Of a DNA stretch of 64,000 nucleotides, positions 36,506 through 46,251 are shown piece after piece. The DNA is from Corynebacterium uberis (GTDB lineage: Bacteria > Actinomycetota > Actinomycetes > Mycobacteriales > Mycobacteriaceae). Under the pieces are notes generated by a model. That model worked only from the letters and a program-made list of their open reading frames with translations. It was not told the DNA's origin and searched no databases. Position 1 is the first letter of the stretch, and each line of letters starts with the position of its first letter. The translations under genes and the position numbers were made by a program. The DNA lies in contig NZ_CP085051.1 in NCBI RefSeq assembly GCF_020616335.1, positions 496,001 through 560,000 on the forward strand. Reading direction: 5' to 3'.

Positions 36506-36544
36506 GGATGGTGAGGACGGTGAGGGGCGGGCACGAGGCGGCGC

Positions 36545-36560
36545 GGGGGCGTCGATAAGC
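36545..36560 (+). repeat. Dispersed G-rich motif, intergenic short copy
   Basis: GGGGGCGTCGATAAGC in the dnaE2-gntP gap. It is a second non-coding copy, identical to the 30278 copy over these 16 bases. Confidence 0.6.
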
Positions 36561-36616
36561 AGGCGTGTTGTTTTTTTGCTGATGCCGCGCCTCCCGCCTC
36601 GGTAGCGTGATGGTTC

Positions 36617-38014
36617 ATGGAAGGATTCGTCTCCCCGCTATCCACCGGCGCGCTGTTGGGGGTGGCCGCCGCCGCGGTCGCTGTGATCCTGGTGCTGGTC
36701 ATCGGGTTTAAGCTGCACGCATTTCTTACCCTTATCATCGTCTCGGCGGCCACGGCCATCGCCGCCGGCATCCCCATAGACCAGGTGGTTCCCACCATGA
36801 CCCAGGGTTTTGGCACCACCCTGGCCTCCGTGGCGCTGCTGGTGGCCCTGGGTGCCATGCTCGGCCGGCTGGTGGAACGCTCGGGTGGCGCGGCCAGTTT
36901 GGCAGAGGCGCTCGTTGCCCGCTTCGGGGAGCACCGCGCCCCCTTCGCGCTGGGGCTGGCCTCCCTGATGATGGGCTTTCCCATCTTCTTCGACGCCGGC
37001 CTGGTGGTCATGCTGCCGGTGATCTTTGCCGTGGCGCGGCGTCTGGACGGGCCGGTGGTGGCCTACGGCATCCCCGCCGCCGGCGCGTTTTCCGTCATGC
37101 ATGTTTTTGTGCCGCCGCACCCCGGCCCGATCGCGGCCGCGGAGTTCTATGGGGCGCAGGTCGGCGCGGTGCTGCTGGTGGGCCTGCTCGTCGCCCTGCC
37201 CTGCTGGTATCTCACCGGTTACCTGCTCGGGCGCGTCCTGGGCGCCCGCTTTACCCAAGCGGTCCCGGACCTTCTCGCCGGTGGCCCACCGCTTGCCGAC
37301 GCCCCCTCCGCCCCCGCGTCCGCCCGCGCCGTCACCGCCATCCTCGCCCTGCCCATGCTGCTCATCTTTGGCAACACCGGCATCCACATGGCCGCGGCGG
37401 CGGGCCTGGTTGATGCACAGGCTGGGTGGGCGCGCCTGCTGACCTTCCTGGGCGCCACCCCCGTCGCCCTGACCATCACCGCGCTGGTGGCGCTGGTGGT
37501 GCTCGGCGCGCGGCGGGGGATAGGTGCGGCGCAGCTGGAGGACCTGCTGGAGTCCTCGCTGGGGCCCATTTGCTCGGTGGTGCTCATCACCGGCGCCGGC
37601 GGCATGTTCGGCGGGGTGCTGCGCACCTCCGGGATTGGCGATGCCCTGGCCGGATCCATGAACCACCTGGGCCTGCCCGTCATCGCCGCGGCCTTTGTTG
37701 TCGCCGCCGCCCTGCGCGTGGCCCAAGGCTCTGCCACCGTGGCGCTGACCACCACCGCGGCACTGATGGCCCCAGCCGTTGTCGCCCAGGGCTATCCGCC
37801 CATCCAGCTCGCCGCGGTGGTGGTGGCCACCGCGGCAGGTTCCGTGATTGCCAGCCACGTCAATGACTCCGGCTTCTGGCTGGTAGGCCGACTGATGGGC
37901 CTGGACGCCGCCACCACGCTGCGCACCTGGACTGTCAACCAGACGCTCATCGCGGTGGTGGGCTTTGTGCTGGCGTGGGCGGTGTTTGCCCTGGCCGGGG
38001 CGGCGGGCCTCTAA
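36617..38014 (+). CDS. gntP: GntP-family gluconate:H+ symporter
   Basis: A 465-residue permease with about 12-14 spans. Family segments are VLVIGFKLHAFLTLIIVS, GFGTTLASVALLVALGAMLGRLVERSGGA, FPIFFDAGLVVMLPVIFAVAR and the C-terminal ASHVNDSGFWLVGRLMGLDAATTLRTWTVNQTLIA. Gluconate or a related sugar acid is the likely cargo. ATG 36617 is the natural start. It is convergent with ttdT, leaving only 16 bp. Confidence 0.92.
   Translation: MEGFVSPLSTGALLGVAAAAVAVILVLVIGFKLHAFLTLIIVSAATAIAAGIPIDQVVPTMTQGFGTTLASVALLVALGAMLGRLVERSGGAASLAEALVARFGEHRAPFALGLASLMMGFPIFFDAGLVVMLPVIFAVARRLDGPVVAYGIPAAGAFSVMHVFVPPHPGPIAAAEFYGAQVGAVLLVGLLVALPCWYLTGYLLGRVLGARFTQAVPDLLAGGPPLADAPSAPASARAVTAILALPMLLIFGNTGIHMAAAAGLVDAQAGWARLLTFLGATPVALTITALVALVVLGARRGIGAAQLEDLLESSLGPICSVVLITGAGGMFGGVLRTSGIGDALAGSMNHLGLPVIAAAFVVAAALRVAQGSATVALTTTAALMAPAVVAQGYPPIQLAAVVVATAAGSVIASHVNDSGFWLVGRLMGLDAATTLRTWTVNQTLIAVVGFVLAWAVFALAGAAGL
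37291..37317 (-). repeat. Dispersed G-rich motif, variant in gntP
   Basis: Minus-strand core GGAGGGGGCGTCG then GCAAGC, preceded by GCGGGGGC. It encodes LADAPSAPAS in a loop of gntP. Confidence 0.5.
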
Positions 38015-38030
38015 GCGCGCCGCGCCGGTG

Positions 38031-39548
38031 CTACATCACGCCGATGATCTGCCACCACAGCGGCCCGATAGCCAGCCAGATGATCAGATGCACCGCGCCG
38101 AGGGCAAGGCCGATCTTCCACCACGTGCCCACCGAGACTGACCCGGTGCCAAAGTAGAGGGGAGCCGGGCCGTTGCCGTAATGGGTGAGGCATCCCATGA
38201 GGGTGGGCAGCGCTGCGAGCAGCACAATGAGCGGCGTTGCCGGGATGCCCAGTGCGATGCCGGTGCCCAGGAAGACGCTAAACATGGTGGCGGTGTGCGC
38301 CGTGCCGGAGGCAAAGAGGTAGTGGCTCAGCGCGTAGACCACGCCGAGGATGACAAAAGCCACGCCGGCCGAGAGCCCGCCGAGGTGTTGCTGAACCAGC
38401 TCACCCAGCCAGGAGATGAACCCGGTCTTGTTCAGGTACGCGCCCATCATCACCAGGGCGGCAAACCAGGTCAGCGTGTCCCACGCGGACTGCTCCTTTT
38501 TGATGTCCGTCCACGTCAGCACCCCCGTCAGCAGCAGCAACCCCAGGCCGATGAAGGCAACCGTGGTGGCGTTGAGGACGGATGATCCTCCCACCCACAG
38601 GGCGATGATGGTGACAAAGACCGCCAGGGTGACCTTCTCTTTACGGGTCATAGGGCCCAGCTCGGCGAGCTGGTGGCGGGCGTGGACGGGGGCGTCGGGA
38701 GTCCGGGTGGTGGTGGGGCGCCACAGCGCGTAGATGACCAGCGGTACCGCGATGAAACCGAGGATGCCGGGCACGCACGCCGCCAGGAACCATCCGCCCC
38801 AGGACGGGGCGGTGACCCCCATCTGCTCGGCCAGCTTGGCACCCAGGGCATTGGGGGCCGCGCCGGTGAAGAAGATGACGGAGGCGGCAAGGTCAAGGTT
38901 GTAGGTAGACAGCGCCAGGAATCCGGCGGTCGAACCGCGGCGGGGAGTCGCTGTGGTTGCTGTGGTTGCAGTGGTGCCTGTTGCCGAGGAATCGGTGCGC
39001 AGGATGGACTGCATGATGGGGTAGACGATCCCACCCGCACGGGCGGTGTTGGAGGGGATGGCCGGCGACGTCGATAAGTCCGCCAACCCCAGCCCGTAGG
39101 CCAGACCCAGCGTGGAAGATCCGAAGGTCCGCACGAAGAGGTAGCCCAGCCGGGTACCCAGCCCGGAGGAAATGACGGCGCGCGCGATGAAGAACGCGGA
39201 GACGATCAGCCAGATCGTGGAGTTAGAAAACCCGCTGAGCGCTGCGGAGATGGACTCGCTGGGGTCCCCCGGGGCCAGCACACCGGTGGCCGCGCACAGG
39301 GCCATAGCAATGATCGCGACCGTGCCCATGGGCGCAGCGTTGAGGATGATGGCCACGATGGTGGCCACAAAGAGGGCGAACAGGTGCCAGGCGTGAGACT
39401 CCAGACCGGCGGGAGTGGGGATCACCCAGATGGCCGCCCCGATGGCCACCGCGGCCGCGATCCGGCGCAGGCGAATCTCCCCGGGGGGTGCGGCGGCCGG
39501 TGGGGGGTTGGTTGCCGGTGGTGGCACGCGGCGCAACGTGGCGGTCAT
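38031..39548 (-). CDS. ttdT: L-tartrate/dicarboxylate transporter, CitT (DASS) family
   Basis: A 505-residue DASS-family transporter with about 12 spans. The two SNT-like signatures are seen near [31 protein letters not shown] and [22 protein letters not shown]; the C-terminus is [25 protein letters not shown], as in TtdT/CitT. A Thr/Ala-rich insertion ([16 protein letters not shown]) near residue 185 is unusual. ATG 39548 overlaps the ttdB stop, so it is translationally coupled to the tartrate dehydratase. L-tartrate/succinate exchange is therefore likely. Confidence 0.88.
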   Translation of the reverse strand: MTATLRRVPPPATNPPPAAAPPGEIRLRRIAAAVAIGAAIWVIPTPAGLESHAWHLFALFVATIVAIILNAAPMGTVAIIAMALCAATGVLAPGDPSESISAALSGFSNSTIWLIVSAFFIARAVISSGLGTRLGYLFVRTFGSSTLGLAYGLGLADLSTSPAIPSNTARAGGIVYPIMQSILRTDSSATGTTATTATTATPRRGSTAGFLALSTYNLDLAASVIFFTGAAPNALGAKLAEQMGVTAPSWGGWFLAACVPGILGFIAVPLVIYALWRPTTTRTPDAPVHARHQLAELGPMTRKEKVTLAVFVTIIALWVGGSSVLNATTVAFIGLGLLLLTGVLTWTDIKKEQSAWDTLTWFAALVMMGAYLNKTGFISWLGELVQQHLGGLSAGVAFVILGVVYALSHYLFASGTAHTATMFSVFLGTGIALGIPATPLIVLLAALPTLMGCLTHYGNGPAPLYFGTGSVSVGTWWKIGLALGAVHLIIWLAIGPLWWQIIGVM

Positions 39549-40210
39549 TTGATGAACCGGACCTTGTCATAGAGCTTCTTCAGCGCGGCCTCTTTGCGTT
39601 CGTTGTAAATGACCTTCTGCTGCTCAAACAGGTTCGCGCCGGTGGCGTCGATGGACACGATCAGCGGGCCGAAGCCGGTGACGCGGTTGACCCACAGGCT
39701 TTCCGGCATGCCCAGCTCGGTCCAGTGGACGTCTTCGATCTCGTCGACCTCCGTTGCCGCGATGACGGCGTTTCCGGCGGGGAACACGCAGTGCAGGGCG
39801 CCAAACTCGGCGCAGCCGCGCTCCGTGTTGGACCCCATCCCGCCCTTGCCCACAATCAGGCGCACCCCGGTGTCCCGGATGAAGTCATACTCAAACTTCT
39901 CCATGCGCATCGACGTGGTCGGGCCAACGGAGACCATCTCATAGCCGGAAGCCGAGTCCTCGCTGCGCCGCGTGATCGGCCCGGCGTGCAGGATGGCGCC
40001 GTCGCGCAGGTCGACGGGAAGCTCGCGGCCGTATTCGATCAGGCGGCGGTGGGCGACGTCGCGGCAGGTGACAATGTGGCCGTCAAGGAAGACGATGTCA
40101 CCGATGCGGATATCGGCGATGTCCTCCCGGGAGATCGGGGTGGACAGGTACCAGGTGCGGTGGCCGCTATCCTGGGCGTCCTGGGTGGGGGCAACGGTTG
40201 CAATGGTCAC
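39545..40210 (-). CDS. ttdB: L(+)-tartrate dehydratase beta subunit
   Basis: A 221-residue beta subunit. [33 protein letters not shown] and [17 protein letters not shown] are nearly identical to my recollection of E. coli TtdB, which favours tartrate dehydratase over class I fumarase. An N-terminal extension of about 18 residues is present. It completes the active site of TtdA, converting L-tartrate to oxaloacetate. It overlaps ttdA (ATGA) and ttdT (ATGA). Confidence 0.92.
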   Translation of the reverse strand: MTIATVAPTQDAQDSGHRTWYLSTPISREDIADIRIGDIVFLDGHIVTCRDVAHRRLIEYGRELPVDLRDGAILHAGPITRRSEDSASGYEMVSVGPTTSMRMEKFEYDFIRDTGVRLIVGKGGMGSNTERGCAEFGALHCVFPAGNAVIAATEVDEIEDVHWTELGMPESLWVNRVTGFGPLIVSIDATGANLFEQQKVIYNERKEAALKKLYDKVRFIK

Positions 40211-41112
40211 AGGTCAAACCCTTCGTGAGTAGACGACTCGAAGGAGCCGTCAGCGTGGATAGTGATGGTGCCGCGCCGGTGCGACCAGCACCCGGTGTTC
40301 ACGGCCACAGACAGCACGGAGGGGTGCCGCGCAGAGTTTTCAATGTTGACGCCCATGACGGACTTGCCGCCACCCAAGCCCTGGGGCCCCAGGCCCAGCG
40401 AGTTGATGGCCTCTTCCAGGTCATCCTCCAACCCGGCAACCAGCTCATTGGGGTTGCGGGATTCCACCGGGCGCATCAGCGCCCGCTTGGACATGTAGGA
40501 CGCGGAGTCGATGGAGGTGCCAATGCCCACGCCGACGAGCAGCGGGGGGCAGGCGTTGAGCCCGTAGGAGGTCATCACGTCCAGCACGAAGCGCACCGCG
40601 CCCTCGTAGCCCTCGCCGGGCATGAGGGTCTTGCCCTGACCCGGCAGGGAGCAGCCGCCGCCAGCCAGGTAGACGTTGAGCGTCAGGTCGGACGAGCCCT
40701 CCACAAAGTCCCAGTAGATCCAGGGGGAATCGGAGCCGGTATTCGTGCCGGTGTTGACCTCCTGGAAGGTCTCTACGGTGTTGTGGCGCAGCGGTGCAGT
40801 CTGGGTGGCGGTGCCCACGGCTTCCTTGAGCATGGTGTGCAGCTCATCGCGCAGCGGGTAGTGGGAGCCCACGTGGGCAAAGATCTGCACCAGCCCAGTG
40901 TCCTGGCAGCTGGGCCGGTTGAGCTTGGCGGCCAGCTCCTGGTTGCGCTTCATGGTGTCATAGATCATCAGGGCGCGCGGGTTGGTTTCATCGGCGCGCA
41001 GCCGCTCAAGCCGGCGGGAGACATCGACGGGCAATTGTTTGGAGATCAGATCCGTGAACCGCGCGACAATGTCTACAACGCGGTCCCGGGTGCAGGGAAC
41101 AACAGTGGTCAT
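40207..41112 (-). CDS. ttdA: L(+)-tartrate dehydratase alpha subunit, [4Fe-4S]
   Basis: A 301-residue alpha subunit carrying the oxygen-sensitive cluster. The three ligand cysteines are visible in [20 protein letters not shown] and [31 protein letters not shown] and [14 protein letters not shown] are family segments. ATG 41112 is chosen because it matches the TtdA start; the upstream frame reads through the promoter. First gene of ttdA-ttdB-ttdT, with an AraC regulator upstream on the same strand. Confidence 0.92.
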   Translation of the reverse strand: MTTVVPCTRDRVVDIVARFTDLISKQLPVDVSRRLERLRADETNPRALMIYDTMKRNQELAAKLNRPSCQDTGLVQIFAHVGSHYPLRDELHTMLKEAVGTATQTAPLRHNTVETFQEVNTGTNTGSDSPWIYWDFVEGSSDLTLNVYLAGGGCSLPGQGKTLMPGEGYEGAVRFVLDVMTSYGLNACPPLLVGVGIGTSIDSASYMSKRALMRPVESRNPNELVAGLEDDLEEAINSLGLGPQGLGGGKSVMGVNIENSARHPSVLSVAVNTGCWSHRRGTITIHADGSFESSTHEGFDL

Positions 41113-41196
41113 GGAGATGACGCCCTTCTGTGTATGAAGGTGAACGGGTACTACACCATTCATTGTTCCGGCGCTGCGCGGTTGTGCGACAGGGAA

Positions 41197-41237
41197 ATTA
41201 TACGGACTTTTCCGCGCGTGCAACCCCATTATTGCAC
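41197..41237 (-). promoter_or_regulatory. Promoter and palindromic operator of the ttd operon
   Basis: On the minus strand a perfect TATAAT (41202-41197) is preceded by TTGCAC (41223-41218), spacer 15 bp. That TTGCAC is one arm of an inverted repeat, GTGCAA (41218-41223) and TTGCAC (41232-41237), so the operator covers the -35. This is a good position for the AraC-family regulator. The rest of the 308-bp ttdA-araC gap holds no gene. Confidence 0.5.
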
Positions 41238-41420
41238 CATTGGGGGGTGAAAGGAAAGCCGTCAAAGGTATTATTTACCCCTGCCGGAATCGCCTGTGAC
41301 CTGCTAAAAGGGTGGCGGGCCCGGTGCTTTCGCCCGGCTTCAAGTCAAAAAATTCCCCCTATGGAAACGCCTAAGTATAAGCTTCCCATTAGTGCGTGGT
41401 CCGGTTAAGTATAGCGTGGC

Positions 41421-42479
41421 CTAATGGTCCGCAGTATCGGTATTGTTTGCATTACCTGAGTTGCCCGAATTGGTGGGGCTGTCGCTCAAGATCGCCGCAA
41501 GGCGCCGAGCCAAGACCACCGGATCATCCTGATTATCAGTGACCGCGCCGGAGTGCGCCCAGGACGTCAAAGTGGCGTACACATCCGCCTGAGAACGCGG
41601 GGTAAAACGACGCTTAAAGGTGGCATCCACCTGCCGGGCCCCGGGCGTGGTGCCCAGATTCGCGCGGTACTTCGACGGCGTCAAACCAAACGTGGACTTA
41701 AACGCGGTGGTAAAAGTCTTGGTGTCCGCAAAGCCGTTGTCAAAGGCGATGTCCCCGATAAGCGCGTCCGTGGCAGACAGCTGGCGTGTAGCCGCGCGCA
41801 GCCGCACCCGGGAGATGAACTCAAAACACGTCATCCCCATGGTTTGGGAGAACACTGAGGACAGGTAGGGCTCGGAGTATCCGGCCAGGCGCGCCAGCTG
41901 TGCCAGCGTGAGGCGCTGGGTATAAGCCTGCTCGATGTAGGCGCACACGCGCCCCAGTGCGGCGGTGATCTCGGGTCCAGGGGCGGCGGCCTCGTCCCGG
42001 TGGTCCCGGTAGTTGCGCTGGGACAGCGGGAAGCATTCCACAATGTCGGCGGCTAAATGGCCGACGTCGCCGATGGTGCGCAGCATGTCTACGGCCGAGT
42101 CTCCGTCGCGCAGCAGCAAGGTGGCTAGCCGGGCGGTGAGCTGGTCGGTGGGAAACGCCGGGGTAGAAGAAAACTGGGGCGTAAATCCTGGGACGTATTG
42201 GGCAAAAATCGTGGGCTGGAGGTGGACCGCAATGGCTCGAGACCCGGGCTCGACAGCCAGGGTGGCGTGCCCCTGGTTGGAGTTGAGCAGTGCCGCATCG
42301 CGCTCGCCGAGCAGCGTGGTGGCACCCGCGGTGGCCAGTTCTACCCGGCCGCCCGCCACCACCAGCAGCTCGATGTCGTCGTGCCAGTTGAAGTGGTAGG
42401 TGCCAATGTCATAGACGTAGGCGTGTGCGCCGCCGGTGGCCGCCGGGGCGGTGAATTCGAAGGCATCCGGGTTGATCAT
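41421..42479 (-). CDS. AraC-family regulator, probably of the tartrate operon
   Basis: A 352-residue regulator. The N-terminal cupin-like part has YHFNWHDDIELLVVAGGRVEL (effector pocket). The C-terminal double helix-turn-helix is LTLAQLARLAGYSEPYLSSVFSQTMGMTCFEFISRVRLRAA and IGDIAFDNGFADTKTFTTAFKSTFGLTPSKYR, followed by a further ~75 residues ending in a Ser/Asn-rich tail, longer than usual. ATG 42479 has GGAGGTG 13 bases upstream. It ends 308 bp before ttdA on the same strand, the basis for linking the two (inference). Confidence 0.88.
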   Translation of the reverse strand: MINPDAFEFTAPAATGGAHAYVYDIGTYHFNWHDDIELLVVAGGRVELATAGATTLLGERDAALLNSNQGHATLAVEPGSRAIAVHLQPTIFAQYVPGFTPQFSSTPAFPTDQLTARLATLLLRDGDSAVDMLRTIGDVGHLAADIVECFPLSQRNYRDHRDEAAAPGPEITAALGRVCAYIEQAYTQRLTLAQLARLAGYSEPYLSSVFSQTMGMTCFEFISRVRLRAATRQLSATDALIGDIAFDNGFADTKTFTTAFKSTFGLTPSKYRANLGTTPGARQVDATFKRRFTPRSQADVYATLTSWAHSGAVTDNQDDPVVLARRLAAILSDSPTNSGNSGNANNTDTADH

Positions 42480-42484
42480 GGGTT

Positions 42485-42958
42485 TTACACACCTCCGGCA
42501 AATCCCAGTTGGCGCCACGCCTCAAAGACCCCCACGGCCGCGGCGTTGGATAGGTTCATGGAGCGGCGGGCGGGCAGCATGGGGATGCGCACCAGTTCGG
42601 TCACTCGGGGATGGTCCATGTGGGCTTGCGGCAGCCCGGTGGGCTCGGTGCCAAAAAGCAGCGCGTCGCCGGGTTGATAGGAGATCTGGTGGTGATACGT
42701 GGTGGCGTGTCCGGTAAAGGCAAAGACCCTGGCGCCCGGCAGCTCCGCCAGGCAGGAATCCAGGTCCGGGTGGATGGTGACCTCAGCAAGGTCGTGGTAG
42801 TCCAGTCCCGCGCGGCGCAGGTGGCGGTCATCAAAGTTGAACCCCAGCGGCTCGACCAGGTGCAGGTGGGCGCCGGTATTGGCGCACAGGCGGATGGCGT
42901 TCCCGGTGTTTCCGGGGATGACGGGGTTATCAAAGATGACGTGCAGCAGCTGGCCCAT
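42485..42958 (-). CDS. trmL: tRNA (cytidine/uridine-34-2'-O)-methyltransferase
   Basis: A 157-residue SPOUT methyltransferase that modifies the wobble base. LHVIFDNPVIPGNTGNAIRLCANTGAHLHLV at the start, LLFGTEPTGLP and the knot motif IPMLPARRSMNLSNAAAVGVFEAW at the end are characteristic of TrmL. ATG 42958 has no ribosome site, but TAAAAT lies 6 bases upstream, so the transcript is probably leaderless. It is divergent from folD. Confidence 0.9.
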   Translation of the reverse strand: MGQLLHVIFDNPVIPGNTGNAIRLCANTGAHLHLVEPLGFNFDDRHLRRAGLDYHDLAEVTIHPDLDSCLAELPGARVFAFTGHATTYHHQISYQPGDALLFGTEPTGLPQAHMDHPRVTELVRIPMLPARRSMNLSNAAAVGVFEAWRQLGFAGGV

Positions 42959-43035
42959 GGTCTTTATTTTAGGAGGGTGCTTGTGCGCGCCCCGATTTCT
43001 GCGGGTCCCATGCGCCTGCCGTGTGGGCGGTGGCA

Positions 43036-43064
43036 TTGAGATGCGCGGTTCAGGTGGGGATAAT
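43036..43064 (+). promoter_or_regulatory. folD promoter, leaderless start
   Basis: TTGAGA (43036-43041), 17-bp spacer, GATAAT (43059-43064). The folD GTG at 43072 is 8 bases beyond the -10, so transcription should begin at or next to the start codon. Confidence 0.6.
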
Positions 43065-43071
43065 GGGCACC

Positions 43072-43932
43072 GTGACTGCGCAAAAACTTGACGGCAAGTT
43101 GTATCGCTCTGAGCTGATTGAGGACCTCACCTCCCGGGTGGCGGCCTTGAAGGACAAGGGGGTGACCCCCGGCCTGGCCACCGTGCTGGTGGGCGAGGAC
43201 CCGGGCAGCCAGAACTACGTGAAGATGAAGCACCGCGATTGCGAGCAGGTGGGCATCACCTCGATTCGCCGGGACCTTCCTGCCGATACCACGCAGGAGC
43301 AGCTGCACGCGGTCATCGATGAACTCAACGTGGACCCCGCCTGCACCGGCTACATTGTCCAGCTACCGTTGCCGCGCCACCTCAACGAAAACGCGGTGCT
43401 TGAGCGCATCGATCCGGCCAAGGACGCCGACGGCCTCCACCCGGTCAACCTGGGCAAACTGGTGCTTGGTGAGCCCGCCCCGCTGCCGTGTACCCCCAAT
43501 GGGTGCATCAGCCTGCTGCGCCGCTTCGGCGTGGAGCTCGACGGGGCGAAGGTGGTGGTCATCGGCCGCGGCGTGACGGTGGGCCGACCCATCGGCCTCA
43601 TGCTCACCCGACGCAGCGAGAACGCCACAGTCACCCTCTGCCACACCGGCACGAAGGACCTGGCCGCAGAGACGCGCGCGGCGGACGTGATCATCGCCGC
43701 GGCGGGCAAGCCGCACATGCTCACCGCGGACATGGTCAAGCCGGGTGCGGCGATCCTGGACGTCGGCGTGTCCCGCGTGGATGGCAAGACCACCGGCGAT
43801 GTGGCCCCGGACGTGTGGGACGTGGCCGGCTGGATTTCCCCGAACCCCGGCGGCGTGGGCCCCATGACGCGGACGTTCCTGCTGGAAAACATCGTGGAGC
43901 GCGCCGAGGCGCTGGCGGGTGCCGGTGCCTAG
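43072..43932 (+). CDS. folD: Methylenetetrahydrofolate dehydrogenase/cyclohydrolase
   Basis: A 286-residue bifunctional FolD interconverting 5,10-methylene- and 10-formyl-[36 protein letters not shown] and the NADP-binding [21 protein letters not shown] are signature segments; the catalytic Tyr-Lys is in [13 protein letters not shown] 43072 is chosen because homologues start TAxKLDG; the frame further upstream belongs to the divergent promoter. The DUF3017 gene overlaps its 3' end by 14 bp. Confidence 0.95.
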   Translation: MTAQKLDGKLYRSELIEDLTSRVAALKDKGVTPGLATVLVGEDPGSQNYVKMKHRDCEQVGITSIRRDLPADTTQEQLHAVIDELNVDPACTGYIVQLPLPRHLNENAVLERIDPAKDADGLHPVNLGKLVLGEPAPLPCTPNGCISLLRRFGVELDGAKVVVIGRGVTVGRPIGLMLTRRSENATVTLCHTGTKDLAAETRAADVIIAAAGKPHMLTADMVKPGAAILDVGVSRVDGKTTGDVAPDVWDVAGWISPNPGGVGPMTRTFLLENIVERAEALAGAGA

Positions 43933-44269
43933 CGTGCGCCCTGCGACCCGCGCCGAGGCGCTGCACAACCCGCACGATGTGGCGCTGCGGCCCTCCCGGA
44001 TTCCGGTGAGCGTGCAGCGCGCTGGGGTGGCGGCGTTTGTGGCCGTGGCGGCGGCGTCGGCAGTCTTTGCGCTCACCGACCACTGGCGGCGCGCCACACT
44101 GTCTTTGGGGGTGGCCATGCTGTGGCTGGCGGTGGTGCGTCTGGTGTGCGACTCGCGGATTGTCGGCGTCTTTGCGGTGCGCTCGCGCCGCTTTGACGCA
44201 CTGTTCGCTGCCGCCACCGGCTTCGCGATGTCCTTTTTAGCGCTGTCCGTTGATTCGCTGGGCAGCTAG
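43919..44269 (+). CDS. DUF3017 membrane protein
   Basis: A 116-residue protein with three spans ([56 protein letters not shown]). This DUF3017 architecture follows folD in related actinobacteria. GTG 43919 overlaps folD; GTG 43934 is an alternative. Function unknown. Confidence 0.82.
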   Translation: MPVPSVRPATRAEALHNPHDVALRPSRIPVSVQRAGVAAFVAVAAASAVFALTDHWRRATLSLGVAMLWLAVVRLVCDSRIVGVFAVRSRRFDALFAAATGFAMSFLALSVDSLGS

Positions 44270-44514
44270 CGTGTCCCAGGATCGGCACTCGCGTTCGGCT
44301 GTTCGTTCGTGGCTCATCGCTTGTCGACGCCCCATCGACCCTCTTCGCACGCCCGGCGCTGTCCCCCGTGGTGCCGGCGCAGCCCTCTGCCGAGTGGTGA
44401 AAAAGGAAATCTGCGTCCTGCCATGGTCGATGAGGGGCCAAGAATGATACGGTCGCTTGCGAAGCACGTGTAGTCAGTGGATATCCTTGTGCACTCCTCG
44501 GGTCCGCTGCGTGC

Positions 44515-44841
44515 GTGTGGTGGATTCCCTCCCCGGCAAAGGGCACCGGAATAGTTCTCGCCTATAGTCTTGCCCTTCTTATTCAGCTTGCGTGTCTGAT
44601 TGTGGCCATTGGTGTGCGCGCTGCACAGGGGACAGCATTTCTCCAGGCTGAGCTGGCAATAAACGCCTTAGGCGTCCTGTGCGCCTGCGCTGGTGCGGGT
44701 GGTTAACTCATCAACGGTGAGGTCTTTGGCATCAATGTAGATCTGGCCTTCGGTCCACCGATCGCCGCTGTGGTGGCCACGGCTCTGCTGCTAGTGCTGG
44801 TGGCGAGGGCAGCTGCGGGAAAAAATGATTGCGCGCGCTGA
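44515..44841 (+). pseudogene. Membrane-protein gene split by an in-frame stop
   Basis: From GTG 44515 one frame encodes LAYSLALLIQLACLIVAIGV and LAINALGVLCACAGAGG, then TAA (44704-44706), then continues in the same frame LINGEVFGINVDLAFGPPIAAVVATALLLVLVARAA to TGA 44841. Two spans precede the stop and one follows, and the sequence is protein-like on both sides. A single base change (for instance TTA to TAA) explains it. The intact product would be about 108 residues. The 245 bp upstream (44270-44514) hold no gene. Confidence 0.5.
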
Positions 44842-45065
44842 GCGCGGTGCTGGCAATGCGTGTTTGTGCGACACATCGTGATCCATCATCCTTCTTGTGC
44901 GCAGTGGAATTTCTTCGCGGATGGTGGCCTCATGATGGGAATGCGTGCAGCATTCATGCGCCTTTCCGTGTGCATGACTGAGCCGCACAGGGGGATGTGT
45001 GGGTCTTTACCGGCTCGGCTGGCTGCGTAGTTTCAGTGCCCCGAACAACAGCCTGCTGTGGTCTC
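44842..45065. other. Non-coding gap before metX
   Basis: About 220 bp with no credible gene on either strand. It lies downstream of metX and of the broken membrane gene; no clear terminator was identified. Confidence 0.4.
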
Positions 45066-46202
45066 CTAGATGTAGTACTCGATTCTGCCCGTGGTGTCCG
45101 GCGCTGTGGGGTCGATGCGCTGGAGGAAGCCGCGCAGGATGCGGTCCATCTGGCGGGTTTCGGTGAGGAAGGCATCGTGGCCCACGGGGGAGACGATTTT
45201 GGCCATGCTCAGCAGGTTGCCCAGGTTGCGGGAGAGGTGTTCTTGCTGGTGGTAGGGATAGAGGATGTCCGTGTCCACTCCGGCGACGAGCACGGGGACC
45301 GTGATGGCGGCCAGGGCCTTGTTCAGCCCGCCGCGTCCGCGGCCGATGTCGTGGCGGTTGAGGGCGTCGGTGAGTACCACGTAGGAGCCGGCGTCGAAGC
45401 GCTCGGTCAGCCGTGCGGCCTGGTAGTCCAGGTAGCTTTCCACGGCGAAGCGCTGGTCGGGGCGTCGATAGGCGCCGAGGGGGTTTTCGCCCGGCTGGGC
45501 GGCGGTGCCAAAGCGTTCGTCAATTTCGAGCTCACCGCGGTAGGTCAGGTGGGCGATGCGCCGGGCGGTGGCCAGGCCGTCGAGCGGCGTGGCCCCGGTG
45601 TCGTAGTAGTCGCCGCCGGCCCAGGCGGGGTCGTTTTCTATGGCGTCAATTTGGGCTGCCTGGATGCCAATCTGCCAGGCGGACGCCCGCGCGGATACGG
45701 CGAAGACCCCGGCTGCTGCTAGGGAGTCCGGGTACATGGCGGCCCATTCCAGGGCGCGGGCGCCGCCCATGGATCCGCCGATGACGGCGCGCAGTCGGGT
45801 GAGCCCCAGGGCGTCGAGAAGCTGTTTTTCTGTGGTGACCTGGTCGCGGATGGAGATTGCGGGGAAACGCGAGCCCCAGGCGCGCCCGTCGTCGGGGTGC
45901 GGGCTGGCCGGGCCGGTGGATCCCGAACAGCCGCCGATGACGTTGGTGCACACCACGCAGTAGCGGTTGGTGTCTAGCGCCAGCCCGGGCCCGATGAGCC
46001 CTGCCCACCAGCTGGCGGCGTTGGGATCGCCGGTCAGCGCGTGCTCGACGAGTATGACGTTGGACCAGCCGTCCTCGTCGGTGCGGAAGTGGCCCCAGCG
46101 GCGCACCGCGATGTGGGCGTCGGCAATGATGGCGCCGGCCTCGGTGCGGACGTCGCCGATGGGGCAGACGCTTAAGCGTCCCGGTTCGGGCAGGTGGGGC
46201 AT
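45066..46202 (-). CDS. metX: Homoserine O-acetyltransferase
   Basis: A 378-residue alpha/beta hydrolase-fold enzyme that acetylates homoserine with acetyl-CoA. Nucleophile Ser144 is in AVIGGSMGGARALEW; the catalytic Asp lies in VLVAGVDTDILYPYHQQ and the His in VSPVGHDAFL. LTGDPNAASWWAGLIGPG is a family segment. It follows metY by 49 bp on the same strand, so the two steps from homoserine to homocysteine are encoded together. Confidence 0.96.
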   Translation of the reverse strand: MPHLPEPGRLSVCPIGDVRTEAGAIIADAHIAVRRWGHFRTDEDGWSNVILVEHALTGDPNAASWWAGLIGPGLALDTNRYCVVCTNVIGGCSGSTGPASPHPDDGRAWGSRFPAISIRDQVTTEKQLLDALGLTRLRAVIGGSMGGARALEWAAMYPDSLAAAGVFAVSARASAWQIGIQAAQIDAIENDPAWAGGDYYDTGATPLDGLATARRIAHLTYRGELEIDERFGTAAQPGENPLGAYRRPDQRFAVESYLDYQAARLTERFDAGSYVVLTDALNRHDIGRGRGGLNKALAAITVPVLVAGVDTDILYPYHQQEHLSRNLGNLLSMAKIVSPVGHDAFLTETRQMDRILRGFLQRIDPTAPDTTGRIEYYI

Positions 46203-46251
46203 GGCGGGCTACTCGGGCTTTCTCCAGGGCTTCTAACAGGCGACCTACGGC

